Below, piece after piece: positions 53,098 through 62,137 of a stretch of DNA of 64,000 nt (positions are counted from its first letter, which is position 1; the number at the start of each line of letters is the position of its first letter). The notes under the pieces were generated by a model. That model saw nothing but the letters and a program-made list of their open reading frames with translations. It had not been told where the DNA came from and did no database searches. Origin of the DNA: Rufibacter sp. LB8. Lineage in GTDB: Bacteria > Bacteroidota > Bacteroidia > Cytophagales > Hymenobacteraceae. The DNA is taken from positions 930,001 through 994,000 of the forward strand of contig NZ_JADALJ010000001.1 in NCBI RefSeq assembly GCF_014876185.1, in the 5' to 3' direction. The position numbers were made by a program, and so were the translations under genes.

Positions 53098-53775
53098 TTA
53101 TACCACAAAGGCAACCGGCACATCCTCAGCACCATGCCATTCCTGCAAGAACTCCTTCACAAATTCCTGCATGTAAACGTGTCTTTGCTCCGCAAGTTGC
53201 CTGCCGGTGGCGGTGGTGAACCTGTCTTTTAGCAGAAACAGTTTTTCATAGAAATGGTTAAGCGTGGCACTTTGGTTTTTCTGGTAGGCTTCAAAGGTGG
53301 CATGCACCTCCGGCGGCTGCGTGGGGTTGTACATTTCACGGTTTTTAAACCCACCGTACGCGAAGGCCCGGGCTATGCCAATGGCACCAATAGCGTCCAG
53401 CCGGTCAGCGTCCTGGACCACGCGGCCCTCCAGGGAACTGGGGTTGGTGGCCACGCCGGCCCCTTTGTAAGAAACCTCCTTTATAATCTGGCAAACTTGT
53501 TTAATGACAGGCGTGGGCGTTCCATGAGAAGACAGCCAGACAGTTGCGGCCCGGGGGCCGGCTTCTTCATCGCCGTTATGGAATTTCCAGTCAGCAATGT
53601 CATGGAGCAGGGCGCCCAGCTGCACTATAAATAAATCTGCGTTTTCAGCCTGGCCAATGGTGATGGCGTTTTGCCACACGCGTTTGATATGGAACCAGTC
53701 ATGGCCGGAGCCTTCGCCGGAGAAGAGTTGTTCAACGTGGTGGGCGGTGGCCTGCACCAAAGCATCTTGCTTCAT
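53098..53775 (-). CDS. HD-domain phosphohydrolase
   Basis: A 225-residue metal-dependent phosphohydrolase of the HD superfamily (YedJ/YpgQ-like). Metal ligands are in SGHDWFHIKRVW, the HD pair in LGALLHDIADWKFH and the distal Asp in VVQDADRLDAIGAIG. GGFKNREMYNP follows, as in this subgroup. Likely substrates are nucleotides; not proven. It is upstream of the two M14-like genes on the same strand, separated by 50 bases. Confidence 0.92.
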   Translation of the reverse strand: MKQDALVQATAHHVEQLFSGEGSGHDWFHIKRVWQNAITIGQAENADLFIVQLGALLHDIADWKFHNGDEEAGPRAATVWLSSHGTPTPVIKQVCQIIKEVSYKGAGVATNPSSLEGRVVQDADRLDAIGAIGIARAFAYGGFKNREMYNPTQPPEVHATFEAYQKNQSATLNHFYEKLFLLKDRFTTATGRQLAEQRHVYMQEFVKEFLQEWHGAEDVPVAFVV

Positions 53776-53795
53776 CCCGGAAAACTAGACAAAAA

Positions 53796-53830
53796 AAAGC
53801 AAAGCCCCTTGGTGTAGGAGGCTTTGCTTT
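53796..53830 (-). terminator. Terminator of the DUF547 gene
   Basis: Stem AAAGCAAAGCC (53796-53806) with GGCTTTGCTTT (53820-53830), and a T tract on the minus strand. Confidence 0.9.
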
Positions 53831-53832
53831 CA

Positions 53833-53868
53833 GTTTTCGGGCTCATTTCTGGAAATGAGGCCAAAATC
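53833..53868. repeat. PAL-A palindrome copy A26, covers a stop codon
   Basis: GTTTTCGGGCTCATTTCTGG with AAATGAGGCCAAAATC; two mismatches. The last bases overlap the stop codon of the DUF547 gene (53867-53869). Confidence 0.85.
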
Positions 53869-54631
53869 ACTTCCCGTTCAAGCTCCAGTCATAAGGTAAA
53901 TAGGAAATCTTGGTGTTGGGGGCAGCCGGCGTGCGGGCATAGGTGTTCACAAATTGCAGCACAGATCCTTTCTTCTTGAAATCGCTGGCAAACCAGTTGA
54001 AGATCTCAGACAGCTGGGCCTTGTTGCCGGAGATTCTGTTCTTGGAAGGGTCATTGATGAACTGGCGCGCCTGCTCGTCTAACTGCGCGTTAATTTTAGC
54101 ACCGGTATACGCTTCATTGCGTAGCTGCGGGCAAGAAGCAGAGGCACACACAATGGCGAAATGAATGAGTGGCTCTTTGAAGTCTTTCCGGAGCACGCTG
54201 TGCTCAATGTTATTCAAGGAGAAATCTTTGCCGCCAATCTTAAAGAATTTCTGATCCCAGACCGTGTTCACAAAAGTGATGGGGCCACCCAAATCTTTGA
54301 TGCTCTTCACGGGGTAATCCATTAAAATGCGTTCAATGGTGAAGGCGTTGTAGGCATTGATCCAGTACGCAAGCTGGTCTTCTCTGCTCCATTTCTTGTT
54401 AGGCGCATTATCACTGAGCAGTTTTAGGTAGCGTTGCAGGCCGCTTCGCTCCTGGAGCCACCCTTTGTAATTCACGTCGCCTTTGGCCGAGACAAATTTC
54501 TTAAGCTGCTGGTCAAAGGCCGCATGGCTCACGGGCTGCGACTGTGCATTCACGGGTGTGCTGGTGCCGCAGGCCGATAAAAGGATGGTCAGGAAAAAAA
54601 GATATACCGTTAAAAATTTACGTTCTTTCAT
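53867..54631 (-). CDS. DUF547 lipoprotein
   Basis: A 254-residue lipoprotein: signal MKERKFLTVYLFFLTILLSAC, then the DUF547 domain with AYWINAYNAFTIERIL, SLNNIEHSVLRKDF and HFAIVCASASCPQLRNEAY, the last holding the conserved cysteines. Function unknown; the fold is related to cysteine-peptidase or transglutaminase-like proteins. A minus-strand TAATTTTG box at 54636-54643 sits almost on the start codon, so the message may be nearly leaderless. The gene ends inside palindrome A26. Confidence 0.9.
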   Translation of the reverse strand: MKERKFLTVYLFFLTILLSACGTSTPVNAQSQPVSHAAFDQQLKKFVSAKGDVNYKGWLQERSGLQRYLKLLSDNAPNKKWSREDQLAYWINAYNAFTIERILMDYPVKSIKDLGGPITFVNTVWDQKFFKIGGKDFSLNNIEHSVLRKDFKEPLIHFAIVCASASCPQLRNEAYTGAKINAQLDEQARQFINDPSKNRISGNKAQLSEIFNWFASDFKKKGSVLQFVNTYARTPAAPNTKISYLPYDWSLNGK

Positions 54632-54806
54632 AGGGCAAAATTAGGCATTTATCATGCCAGTCAGGAATAGTGAACTATATGTGTTGTCTTTCTTAACTTA
54701 TGGACGGCTTAAAAGTTTAGGAAATACACCGGAACTGCGTTCATCCTAAAGAAAACCATGGCGGACTATTACGGTTAGCCGTATGAGGCTCATAGAAACT
54801 CTATAT

Positions 54807-55904
54807 ATGAAATTCAAATTACTAGTTCTTTTCTGTGGCTCTCTCTGCACGGCGGCCATGGCGCAATCAGACACCACGGCGCAGGCAGATTCATCTTTGA
54901 CCACGGCCGTTCGCAAAATCAATTTTTTCCCGGTGGCCTACTACACCCCAGAAACGGCCTTTGGTTTTGGTATAAAAGTGGTGCATTTGCGAAGGCCCAA
55001 AGGTAGTTTGTCGTCAGACAGGCCCATCTCCTATTCGCCCACTTTAATTTATACCACCCAGAAACAGATTCTCACCGCTTTTACGGCAGACGTTTGGCGC
55101 CAGAACAACCGGCAGCACATCTATGGGTTGCTGGAGTACAATGACTACCCGTACTTCTTTTTTGGAGTGGGAAATGACACGCGGCCTGAAAATGAGGAAG
55201 CGTACACCAGCCGCACCGTGAACCTGACCGGCCAGTTTGAGCAGCGCATCACGTCTAAAGTCTACCTGGGTGCCCGGTATGACCTCAAGCGCGAAACCAT
55301 TCCGGTGCGCAAAGAAAATGGGGTTTTGGCGAAAAATGAAATAATAGGCAGCAACGGGTTTGTGGCATCAGGCCTGGGCCCTTCTGTTATCTATGACACC
55401 CGTGATAATCTGTTCACCCCAAAAACAGGTGCCTACCACCAGGCCTACGCGCAATACTTCGGGAAATTTCTGGGCAGTGACACCAATTTCATGCGCTACC
55501 GGCTTGACCTGCGCAAGTATTTCTCCGGCGTGGGCCCGGGCGTGATTGCCTTGCAAAGTATGTTCATGTTCACCACCGGCGATGTGCCCTTTCAGTTCAT
55601 GTCGCCGTTGGGTGGCGTGAACGTGATGCGCGGGTTGCTGGAAGGCCGGTTCAGAGATGACAACGCCATGGTGTACCAGGCCGAATACCGTTTCCCGTTG
55701 TTCTGGAAAATTAGCGGCGCCGCCTTTGCCGGAACCGGACAAGTGGCTAAATATTCAGAGGATTTTTCCCTCAGCCGCTTTCACTTCACGGGCGGCGGCG
55801 GACTGCGCTACAAACTTAACAATGAAGGCATGGTGGTGCGCGGCGACATTGCCACCTCTAAGGAAGGAGTGTACATTTACTTCGCGTTTAGCGAGGCGTT
55901 TTAA
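54807..55904 (+). CDS. BamA/TamA-family (surface antigen D15) outer-membrane barrel protein
   Basis: A 365-residue outer-membrane protein: signal MKFKLLVLFCGSLCTAAMAQ, no POTRA domains, then a 16-strand-type barrel. FFPVAYYTPETAFGFGIKVV, GLGPSVIYDTRDNLFTPKTG and VYQAEYRFPLFWKISGAAFA match the Omp85 C-terminal domain, where the VYQAEYRFP-like strand is typical. The short form without POTRA is a known Bacteroidota variety of unknown cargo. Start 54807 begins the signal peptide; ATG 54783 would add eight residues. Confidence 0.9.
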   Translation: MKFKLLVLFCGSLCTAAMAQSDTTAQADSSLTTAVRKINFFPVAYYTPETAFGFGIKVVHLRRPKGSLSSDRPISYSPTLIYTTQKQILTAFTADVWRQNNRQHIYGLLEYNDYPYFFFGVGNDTRPENEEAYTSRTVNLTGQFEQRITSKVYLGARYDLKRETIPVRKENGVLAKNEIIGSNGFVASGLGPSVIYDTRDNLFTPKTGAYHQAYAQYFGKFLGSDTNFMRYRLDLRKYFSGVGPGVIALQSMFMFTTGDVPFQFMSPLGGVNVMRGLLEGRFRDDNAMVYQAEYRFPLFWKISGAAFAGTGQVAKYSEDFSLSRFHFTGGGGLRYKLNNEGMVVRGDIATSKEGVYIYFAFSEAF

Positions 55905-55961
55905 CGATCAGAAAACTGCTTGAATATTAGATGATCTCAAAGGGGAACGTTTAAAAAAAAA

Positions 55962-56005
55962 TCCCGTTTTCGGGCTCATTTCTGGAAATGAGCCCGAAAA
56001 CGGGA
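55962..56005. repeat. PAL-A palindrome copy A27 (perfect arms)
   Basis: Outer TCCCG/CGGGA and perfect core. It sits between the barrel gene end and the tRNA-Thr terminator. Confidence 0.95.
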
Positions 56006-56011
56006 AAAGCT

Positions 56012-56046
56012 AAAAGGCCTCAGCATTACGCTGAGGCCTTTTCTTT
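56012..56046 (-). terminator. Terminator of tRNA-Thr (bidirectional shape)
   Basis: Perfect 13-bp stem AAAAGGCCTCAGC (56012-56024) with its complement at 56030-56042, flanked by T and A runs. Confidence 0.92.
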
Positions 56047-56049
56047 TGG

Positions 56050-56122
<73 letters not shown>

Positions 56123-56250
56123 AATCCGCTTCTAGCATTGTTGCCGTTGCTGAAAGCGATACAAAAGTAGTAGTCTGATCCTTATTTGCAAAACGGCTAC
56201 TCTCTTTTTTTTAAGGTTTTTACCAATCGCTTGAAAATCAACCTGAAAAT

Positions 56251-58506
56251 TTACGAACGCAGGGTTTTTAGTTGGTTTTTCAGTTGTGCAATGCGGTTTT
56301 GCGCCTCGTCAATCTTGGTCTGGTATTCCTCTCTGAGCTTCTCGGCGTTTTTGGAACGGGCAAAAAACTCAATGTTTGTCTTAAGCGTGGAAATATCATT
56401 CTCCAGAGAGGTAATGTCGCGGCGCAGATGTTGTTCTTTCTGGTAGAGTTTCTGCTCCCCGTCTGGGCTCGACTTTAAATGGGTCAGTTGCAATTTAAAC
56501 AAGGTCTGCTCCTTCTGCTCAGTGCTCAGTTCCGGCACTTTGTCAAGGTACTTGCCCAAGAGTTGCTGGAAACGGTCTTCCAGTTTAGGGTTCTTCTTGC
56601 CTTCGGCGCCCAGGCCTTGCCAATCTTGGTGCAACTGGTTGAATTCTGGCAGCGAACCTACAAACGTTGGGTCGGCAATTTTGGTGGACAATTGATCCAC
56701 GTACTCCTGCTTCTGCGCAAATAGTTGGGTCTGCTGGTTTTCCTTCTGCTCAGCCTCTTGGTGCAGACGGTCAAAGAACGCGTTGCAAGCCGTCCTGAAG
56801 CGATTCCAGATTTTGTCTGAGTATTTGTCTGGCACACGGCCAATGGTTTTCCATTTCTTCTGCAGCTGAATCAGTTTCTCCTTGGTGGTGTCCCATTCAT
56901 CGCTGCCCTGTACTGCCTCGGCCTCTTCGCAAAGCGCTACTTTCTGGCGGTAGTTAGTCATCTTCTCCTCATCCAGGGCCTTGAAGAAGGTGTTTTTGTT
57001 ATGGAAAAAAGCTTTGTAACTGCTCCAGAAGGCTTTGTTGATTTCCTCGGCGTGTTCCTTAGGCACCAGACCGGCGGCGTCCCAGCGCTCTTTCAGCTTC
57101 TGAATCTGGTCGGTTTTGTCGCGCCAGTCATTGATACGGTCAGTTTTGATGTGCTGGAATTGCTCCATCTCAGCCAGCAAGGCTTTCTTCACGTCAAGGT
57201 TGGCCATTTCCTCGGTGCGGCGCGCCTCAAAGAATTCTTTCTTGCGGTTATGCACCTGCTCAGAGGCCTGTAAAAAGCGATTCCAGATTTGGTCGCGGGC
57301 TTCGTTGGGCACGGGGCCTATATGTTTCCACTCATCATGCAGATGACGGAGTTCTTGCAAGGCTTTGTTGATGTTTTTCTCCTCGGCCAGGGCTTCGGCG
57401 CGGTCACATAAAACTGCTTTGGCATCTAAATTCCGCTTGCGGTCCAGTTCTTTGAGTTCAAACAGAATGCTGCGGTTGTTATAGTACATGTCCAGCAGCG
57501 CGTGGTACGAATTCCAGAGTTCCTGGGCATCGGTGGTAGGAACCTGGCCAATGGCTTTCCACTCGGCCTGCAGTTCTTTGATGGTGTTGCCAGAAGTTTG
57601 ACTCTCGGCATTTTCAATGAACAACCTGAGTTTTTCCAGCAACTCGCGTTTTTTCTGCAGGTTCTGGGTTTTGTTTTCCTCTTCCTGCTTGTGTTCGCGG
57701 TGGCGGTTTTCCCGGAAGCGCTGCATGGCCTGCTCCACGCTTTTGTGAGTCTGCGGAGCGTGGTATTCAAAATCATCTTCGGCACCGCCGTCTGCCACAA
57801 AGGTTTTCAGAGCTTCCTGGCGCTCTTCATTGAAGCGTTGCTCGTACACGCGGTACAACTCAGAAACGGCCTTGCCCGCTTTGCGCGCCTGGCCTTCCTG
57901 GGTTAAGGCAATGATTCTTTTCTGGATTTCTTCGGTGGAGAGCGAGTTCACGTCTTCCTGCGGCTGCAGTTCCTCTTCTTCCCCAATTGTTACCTCTGGC
58001 AAAGATTCCTGCGTGTTTGCCGCGGGCGTTTCCTGCACGGGGCTGGCCTCTGCAATGGGGGGCGTTGGTTCTTCCTGTACCACAGCTTCTGCGGCTGGCG
58101 TGTTTTCTTCTGGCGTGATTAAATTATCATCTACCTCAACGCTTGTGGGCGCTTCTGCATTTACAGCATCTGCTGCCTCTGGCTGCGCTGAAGCTTCAGC
58201 GGTTATTTCATCCTCAGACACCAATACCGATGATTGCGTTTTCTCGGGCTCCACTACGGGCGCTTCCACGGGTTGGGCTTCGGTGGTTTCTTCAGGCGCT
58301 GCAGCTGCTGGAGAGGTTTCCTGGGCCACGGCAGATGGTTCCTGCGGGGTGTCAGTGGGGCCTTGGTCGGCCTGGTTACGTGAATTGATCTCGGCTAGGC
58401 GTTCTTCCAGAATACGGCGCTGTTCCTGGGCTTGGTCCTGTGAAGAAGCATTGTTGGTGTTGTCCGAATTCTCGTTTTTCTGATTTTCCGTCTCTTGGTT
58501 CATCAT
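56251..58506 (-). CDS. Large DUF349-repeat protein with disordered acidic N-terminus
   Basis: A 751-residue protein. The first ~190 residues are low-complexity, rich in Glu, Ala, Pro, Gln and Thr. From about 230 on come five DUF349-type helical repeats marked by EWKAIGQVPTTDAQELWNSY, EWKHIGPVPNEARDQIWNRF, RWDAAGLVPKEHAEEINKAF, KWKTIGRVPDKYSDKIWNRF and DWQGLGAEGKKNPKLEDRFQ. The C-terminal ~80 residues are a coiled coil (RRDITSLENDISTLKTNI). No enzymatic motif. Function unknown; the abundance of charged helices suggests scaffold or RNA/protein binding. It lies 25 bases after yqgE on the same strand, probably one operon. Confidence 0.88.
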   Translation of the reverse strand: MMNQETENQKNENSDNTNNASSQDQAQEQRRILEERLAEINSRNQADQGPTDTPQEPSAVAQETSPAAAAPEETTEAQPVEAPVVEPEKTQSSVLVSEDEITAEASAQPEAADAVNAEAPTSVEVDDNLITPEENTPAAEAVVQEEPTPPIAEASPVQETPAANTQESLPEVTIGEEEELQPQEDVNSLSTEEIQKRIIALTQEGQARKAGKAVSELYRVYEQRFNEERQEALKTFVADGGAEDDFEYHAPQTHKSVEQAMQRFRENRHREHKQEEENKTQNLQKKRELLEKLRLFIENAESQTSGNTIKELQAEWKAIGQVPTTDAQELWNSYHALLDMYYNNRSILFELKELDRKRNLDAKAVLCDRAEALAEEKNINKALQELRHLHDEWKHIGPVPNEARDQIWNRFLQASEQVHNRKKEFFEARRTEEMANLDVKKALLAEMEQFQHIKTDRINDWRDKTDQIQKLKERWDAAGLVPKEHAEEINKAFWSSYKAFFHNKNTFFKALDEEKMTNYRQKVALCEEAEAVQGSDEWDTTKEKLIQLQKKWKTIGRVPDKYSDKIWNRFRTACNAFFDRLHQEAEQKENQQTQLFAQKQEYVDQLSTKIADPTFVGSLPEFNQLHQDWQGLGAEGKKNPKLEDRFQQLLGKYLDKVPELSTEQKEQTLFKLQLTHLKSSPDGEQKLYQKEQHLRRDITSLENDISTLKTNIEFFARSKNAEKLREEYQTKIDEAQNRIAQLKNQLKTLRS

Positions 58507-58531
58507 ACACGTGGGGCTCTGCGCCGTTGGG

Positions 58532-59086
58532 TTAGTTTAAACTTGGGTCTGCGGGATAGTTGGCGTACATTTTGTACTTGCCGCCCATCTCTTTCAAAAT
58601 GTCGCGCCACAAGGTATCTGTATTCAAAGTAAGCAATTTATTTGCAGCATTGTTATTTACGAACCAAACATTTTTCTCTATCTCCTCTTCCAGCTGCCCG
58701 GGGCTCCAGCCGGAATAGCCCACAAAAAATTTTATCTGGTCGTCTTTCACCAAGCCCTGGTTAAGCCAGGAGGTAAGTTCCTCAAAATCACCACCCCAAA
58801 AAAGATCAGCGGCAATAGGCAAGGAGTCTGGCAGGTTGGGCAGGCGGTGAATGTAATGGAGCGTGTTGGGCTGCATGGGGCCGCCCACTGCCAAGGGGGC
58901 GTCAAACATGGTCTCGTTCACCTCCACTACATCTGAGAGTTGCATGGCTGAGAGCCGATTGAGCACCAACCCTACCGTGCCCTCCTTGTCATGCTGGCAG
59001 ATAATCACCACGCTGCGCTCAAAGTTAGGGTCGCCCAGAAAAGGCTCTGAGATCAAAATGCTTCCGTTCTGAATTGCTTTGGCCAT
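58532..59086 (-). CDS. YqgE/AlgH family protein
   Basis: A 184-residue YqgE/AlgH protein. Typical stretches are NGSILISEPFLGDPNFERSV, EGTVGLVLNRLS, AVGGPMQPNTLHYIHRLP, LFWGGDFEELTSWL and FFVGYSGWSPGQLEEEIEKN. The fold is known from structures, the molecular function is not; it is often next to ruvX or, in Bacteroidota, near envelope and vitamin genes. It is divergent to pdxH by 214 bases and leads into the DUF349 gene. Confidence 0.95.
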   Translation of the reverse strand: MAKAIQNGSILISEPFLGDPNFERSVVIICQHDKEGTVGLVLNRLSAMQLSDVVEVNETMFDAPLAVGGPMQPNTLHYIHRLPNLPDSLPIAADLFWGGDFEELTSWLNQGLVKDDQIKFFVGYSGWSPGQLEEEIEKNVWFVNNNAANKLLTLNTDTLWRDILKEMGGKYKMYANYPADPSLN

Positions 59087-59300
59087 AGGGTTCTGTTCTA
59101 GGGGGTGGCTACGCGTACACAGCTTACTTACTAAATTGGGCGGGCATTGGTTTGCCTTCCCATCATATTTGCGTATTTCTAACGATGCCCGCGCCGGACT
59201 GGTATGTACGTAAAAGACGATGCCCGCATTTTATTAGTTGCCTTACCTTTTAAAGATATTCCCCTACTTTTACTCTTGCAAACGCAGAACTGCACTACCT

Positions 59301-59957
59301 ATGGAAAAACCGTTGTCCCTCGCCGATATCAGGATTAATTATTGCCTGAAGGAGTTAACCCGGCAATCTGTGCAGGCAAACCCGCTGCGGCAGTTTGATG
59401 CCTGGCTGCAGGAGGCCCTGGCCGCCAAAGCCGACGAGCCCACCGCCATGACCGTGAGCACGTGTGACCTGCAGGGCAAACCAAGCGCCCGCGTGGTGCT
59501 CCTGAAAGAATTGTCTGCCGAAGGATTTGTCTTTTACACCAATTACCAAAGCCGCAAAGGCCAGCAGCTGGCCCAGAATCCGTACGCCGCTATCACGTTT
59601 TTCTGGCCGGTGCTGGAAAGGCAGGTGCGCATTGAAGGCGTGGTGAAACAAGTTTCTGGTGAGATTTCTGATGCTTATTTCCAGAGCCGCCCCAAAGGAA
59701 GCCAGATTGGCGCCTGGGCCTCGCCACAGAGCCAGGAGATCAACGGCCGAGAGGTTTTGGAAACTTTGGAACAGGAAATGCAACAGAAGTTCATAGCCGA
59801 TGAGGTGCTCCCGCGACCGGCGCACTGGGGCGGGTACGTGGTCATTCCGGAGCGCCTAGAATTCTGGCAGGGCCGGCCAAACCGCTTGCATGACCGGCTG
59901 GAATACGTGAAAGACCAAAACGGCACAGACTGGAAAATCAAACGGCTGGCGCCCTAA
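59301..59957 (+). CDS. pdxH: Pyridoxamine 5'-phosphate oxidase
   Basis: A 218-residue FMN enzyme that oxidises pyridoxine or pyridoxamine phosphate to pyridoxal phosphate. FMN-binding SARVVLLKELSAEGFVFYTN and YQSRKGQQLAQNPYAAITFF are present, then FQSRPKGSQIGAWASPQSQ and the C-terminal signature EFWQGRPNRLHDRLEY. Start 59301 (MEKPLSLADIR) is normal for the family; the frame upstream to 59238 is unlikely. The DUF1015 gene follows after 43 bases that consist of one PAL-A copy. Confidence 0.96.
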   Translation: MEKPLSLADIRINYCLKELTRQSVQANPLRQFDAWLQEALAAKADEPTAMTVSTCDLQGKPSARVVLLKELSAEGFVFYTNYQSRKGQQLAQNPYAAITFFWPVLERQVRIEGVVKQVSGEISDAYFQSRPKGSQIGAWASPQSQEINGREVLETLEQEMQQKFIADEVLPRPAHWGGYVVIPERLEFWQGRPNRLHDRLEYVKDQNGTDWKIKRLAP

Positions 59958-59997
59958 CCTGTTTTCGCCTTCATTTCCAAAATAGAGCCCAAAAACG
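59958..59997. repeat. PAL-A palindrome copy A28, sole content of the pdxH-DUF1015 gap
   Basis: CCTGTTTTCGCCTTCATTTC with AATAGAGCCCAAAAACG; four mismatches. It begins right after the pdxH stop and ends three bases before the next ATG, within a transcript. Confidence 0.75.
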
Positions 59998-60000
59998 CAC

Positions 60001-61275
60001 ATGGCCGAGATTCTCCCTATAAAAGCTTTCCGGTACAACCCCAAGTTGCCCTTCTCCATTGACGCGCTCACCTCGCCCCTGTTTGACGTGGTGTCAGTGA
60101 AGCAGCGGCAGGCGCTCTACCGAAACTCCTACAACAGCATTCACCTTTCGGTGCCGCCCGGGCCGGAACCTGCGCAAATGGCGCGCCGCACCGCCGAACA
60201 CTGGAAAAAAGCTGGCATTCTGTTGCAAGACGCGTTGCCGGGCATTTATGTGTATTACCAGTACTTCAGGTTGCCGGGTTCATCCAAAGAATTCTGCCGA
60301 AAGGGATTTCTCTGCCATATAAAAGCCTATGACTGGACTGAAGGACAGATTCTTCGGCACGAAAACACCATTCCGGCGGCCGTGAATGACCGTATTGCGC
60401 TGCTGGAAGAAACCCAAATGAACACCAGCGCCACCCACGGCCTGTATGCCGACCCCACGTTCACTCTGGAACAATACATGGACGAGAGCATTACCTCGCC
60501 GCTCTATGAATCTGAGGATTACCAAGGCGTGCGTGATGTGCTTTCGGTGATTCATGACGTGGCCGTGATTCAGCATTTCGTAAATCAAATAAAAGACCAG
60601 AAAATCATCTTGGCCGACGGGCACCACCGCTATGAGGGCTCCCTGGCGTACCGCAAGAAAAGATTGGCCGCGCAACCAGACGCCACGGGTCAGGAGCCGT
60701 TCAATTACCATTTAATGTATCTCACCAACGCAGCCTCAGATGATTTACGCATTCTGCCCACGCACCGGCTGCTGGAGAAAATACCAATTTCGGCGGCTGA
60801 ATTCCTGACTAAGTTAGAAGCTTATTTCACGTTAAAGCCCATTGAAGAAGCCTTTGAGTTGAATGAAGTAATCACGGGCAAGCAATGGGCGTTTGGTTTG
60901 TACCTGGAAGGCCAGGCCTATAAAGCCCGCCTGAAACCAGAACTGCACCATTTATTGGATTGGGATTTGCCCGCGGTGGTAAAAGACCTGGACCTGACCG
61001 TGATGCACTATTTCATACTAGAGAAAGTGTTGGGCATTTCCGCGGAAGAACAACGCCATTACCAGGGACTTTCCTACGTGCGTAATTTCACCGAATGCCT
61101 GACCAAAGTTGACGCCGGCCAGGCGCAACTGGCCCTAATCACCAATGAAGTTAAGATGGAGGAAGTGGAGCGTGTTTGCCACTCGGGCGCGGTCATGCCC
61201 CAGAAATCTACCTTTTTCTACCCCAAAGTAATCTGCGGCTTTTTATTCACCTCCATACAAGACCATGAATTTTAA
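60001..61275 (+). CDS. DUF1015 family protein
   Basis: A 424-residue protein of PF06245 (DUF1015). Family marks include MAEILPIKAFRYNPKLP, YQYFRLPGSSKEFCRKGFL, the strongly conserved KIILADGHHRYEGSLAYRKK near residue 200, and ILPTHRLLEK. Relatives are often described as kinase-like or HTH-associated but have no proven function. In this genome it lies in a pdxH-DUF1015-maf run on one strand; its 3' end overlaps maf by 11 bases. The ATG lies three bases behind palindrome A28. Confidence 0.93.
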   Translation: MAEILPIKAFRYNPKLPFSIDALTSPLFDVVSVKQRQALYRNSYNSIHLSVPPGPEPAQMARRTAEHWKKAGILLQDALPGIYVYYQYFRLPGSSKEFCRKGFLCHIKAYDWTEGQILRHENTIPAAVNDRIALLEETQMNTSATHGLYADPTFTLEQYMDESITSPLYESEDYQGVRDVLSVIHDVAVIQHFVNQIKDQKIILADGHHRYEGSLAYRKKRLAAQPDATGQEPFNYHLMYLTNAASDDLRILPTHRLLEKIPISAAEFLTKLEAYFTLKPIEEAFELNEVITGKQWAFGLYLEGQAYKARLKPELHHLLDWDLPAVVKDLDLTVMHYFILEKVLGISAEEQRHYQGLSYVRNFTECLTKVDAGQAQLALITNEVKMEEVERVCHSGAVMPQKSTFFYPKVICGFLFTSIQDHEF

Positions 61276-61834
61276 CAGAAACTACATACTGGCCTCCAAC
61301 TCGCCGCGGCGCAACGAACTGCTCACCAACCTGGGCCTTCCGTTCACGGTGAAAGTAAAGGAGGTGGACGAAAATTATCCCCTGGATTTGGCCAAGGCCG
61401 ATGTAGCCGAATACCTGGCCGCCCACAAAGCCAGCGCCTACGCCCAAGACCTGCAGCCCGAGGACGTGCTCATCACCGCTGACACCATTGTCTGCCTGGA
61501 AGAGAAAGTTCTGAACAAGCCCTATGACCACGCCGAGGCCACCCGTATGCTCACCCAACTTTCGGGGCGCAGCCATGAGGTGTACACGGGTGTGTGTCTG
61601 CTGAGCCAGGAGAAAAGCGTGGTGTTCCATGACGTGACCACCGTGCATTTCAAAGACCTCTCCCGCGATGAAATAGATTACTACATCAACACCTGCAAAC
61701 CCTTCGACAAAGCCGGCAGTTACGGCGCGCAGGATTGGCTGGGCATGGTGGGCATCACCAAAATGGAGGGCTCCTACTTCAATGTGATGGGCCTGCCCGT
61801 GCACCGGCTCTACGAGGAATTACTGAAGTTTTAA
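61265..61834 (+). CDS. maf: Maf-family nucleotide pyrophosphatase
   Basis: A 189-residue Maf protein that hydrolyses non-canonical or dTTP/UTP-type nucleoside triphosphates, limiting incorporation. Signature ILASNSPRRNELLTNLG at residues 7-23, VLITADTIVCLEE with catalytic Asp near 73, SGRSHEVYTGV and CKPFDKAGSYGAQDW. All motifs are intact. It starts 11 bases inside the DUF1015 gene. Confidence 0.95.
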   Translation: MNFNRNYILASNSPRRNELLTNLGLPFTVKVKEVDENYPLDLAKADVAEYLAAHKASAYAQDLQPEDVLITADTIVCLEEKVLNKPYDHAEATRMLTQLSGRSHEVYTGVCLLSQEKSVVFHDVTTVHFKDLSRDEIDYYINTCKPFDKAGSYGAQDWLGMVGITKMEGSYFNVMGLPVHRLYEELLKF

Positions 61835-61844
61835 TTTGAGAATT

Positions 61845-61890
61845 TTTCCGTTTTCGGGCTCATTTTCAGAATTGAGGCCGAAAACGGAAA
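61845..61890. repeat. PAL-A palindrome copy A29
   Basis: Outer TTTCCG/CGGAAA pair; core TTTTCGGGCTCATTTTC with GAATTGAGGCCGAAAA. Confidence 0.9.
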
Positions 61891-62005
61891 TCAAAGTCTT
61901 CATTGCAGGTTTTCCGCTTAAGGTTTGCCTAATCTAAAGTTTGAGGCAGCGAGCGCAACACAGTAGAGGAGTGTCTGCAAAGGGGAGCAAGTTTTGTTGA
62001 TGATT

Positions 62006-62137
62006 GTAGGGACAGGTCGCGACCTGACCTCACGCATTCCTGATAAATACGCATTCCCATGAGGTGCTGTCTTATTTGTTGTATGGTGGGCTAATTGCCA
62101 GGGCCGCCGTTCAGGACAGGTCACGACCTGTCCCTAC
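62006..62137. repeat. MITE-like 132-bp element with 21-base inverted ends
   Basis: GTAGGGACAGGTCGCGACCT at the left end is the complement of the right end (62117-62137) with one mismatch. Each end also contains its own palindrome CAGGTCGCGACCTG or CAGGTCACGACCTG. No coding capacity. Confidence 0.8.
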
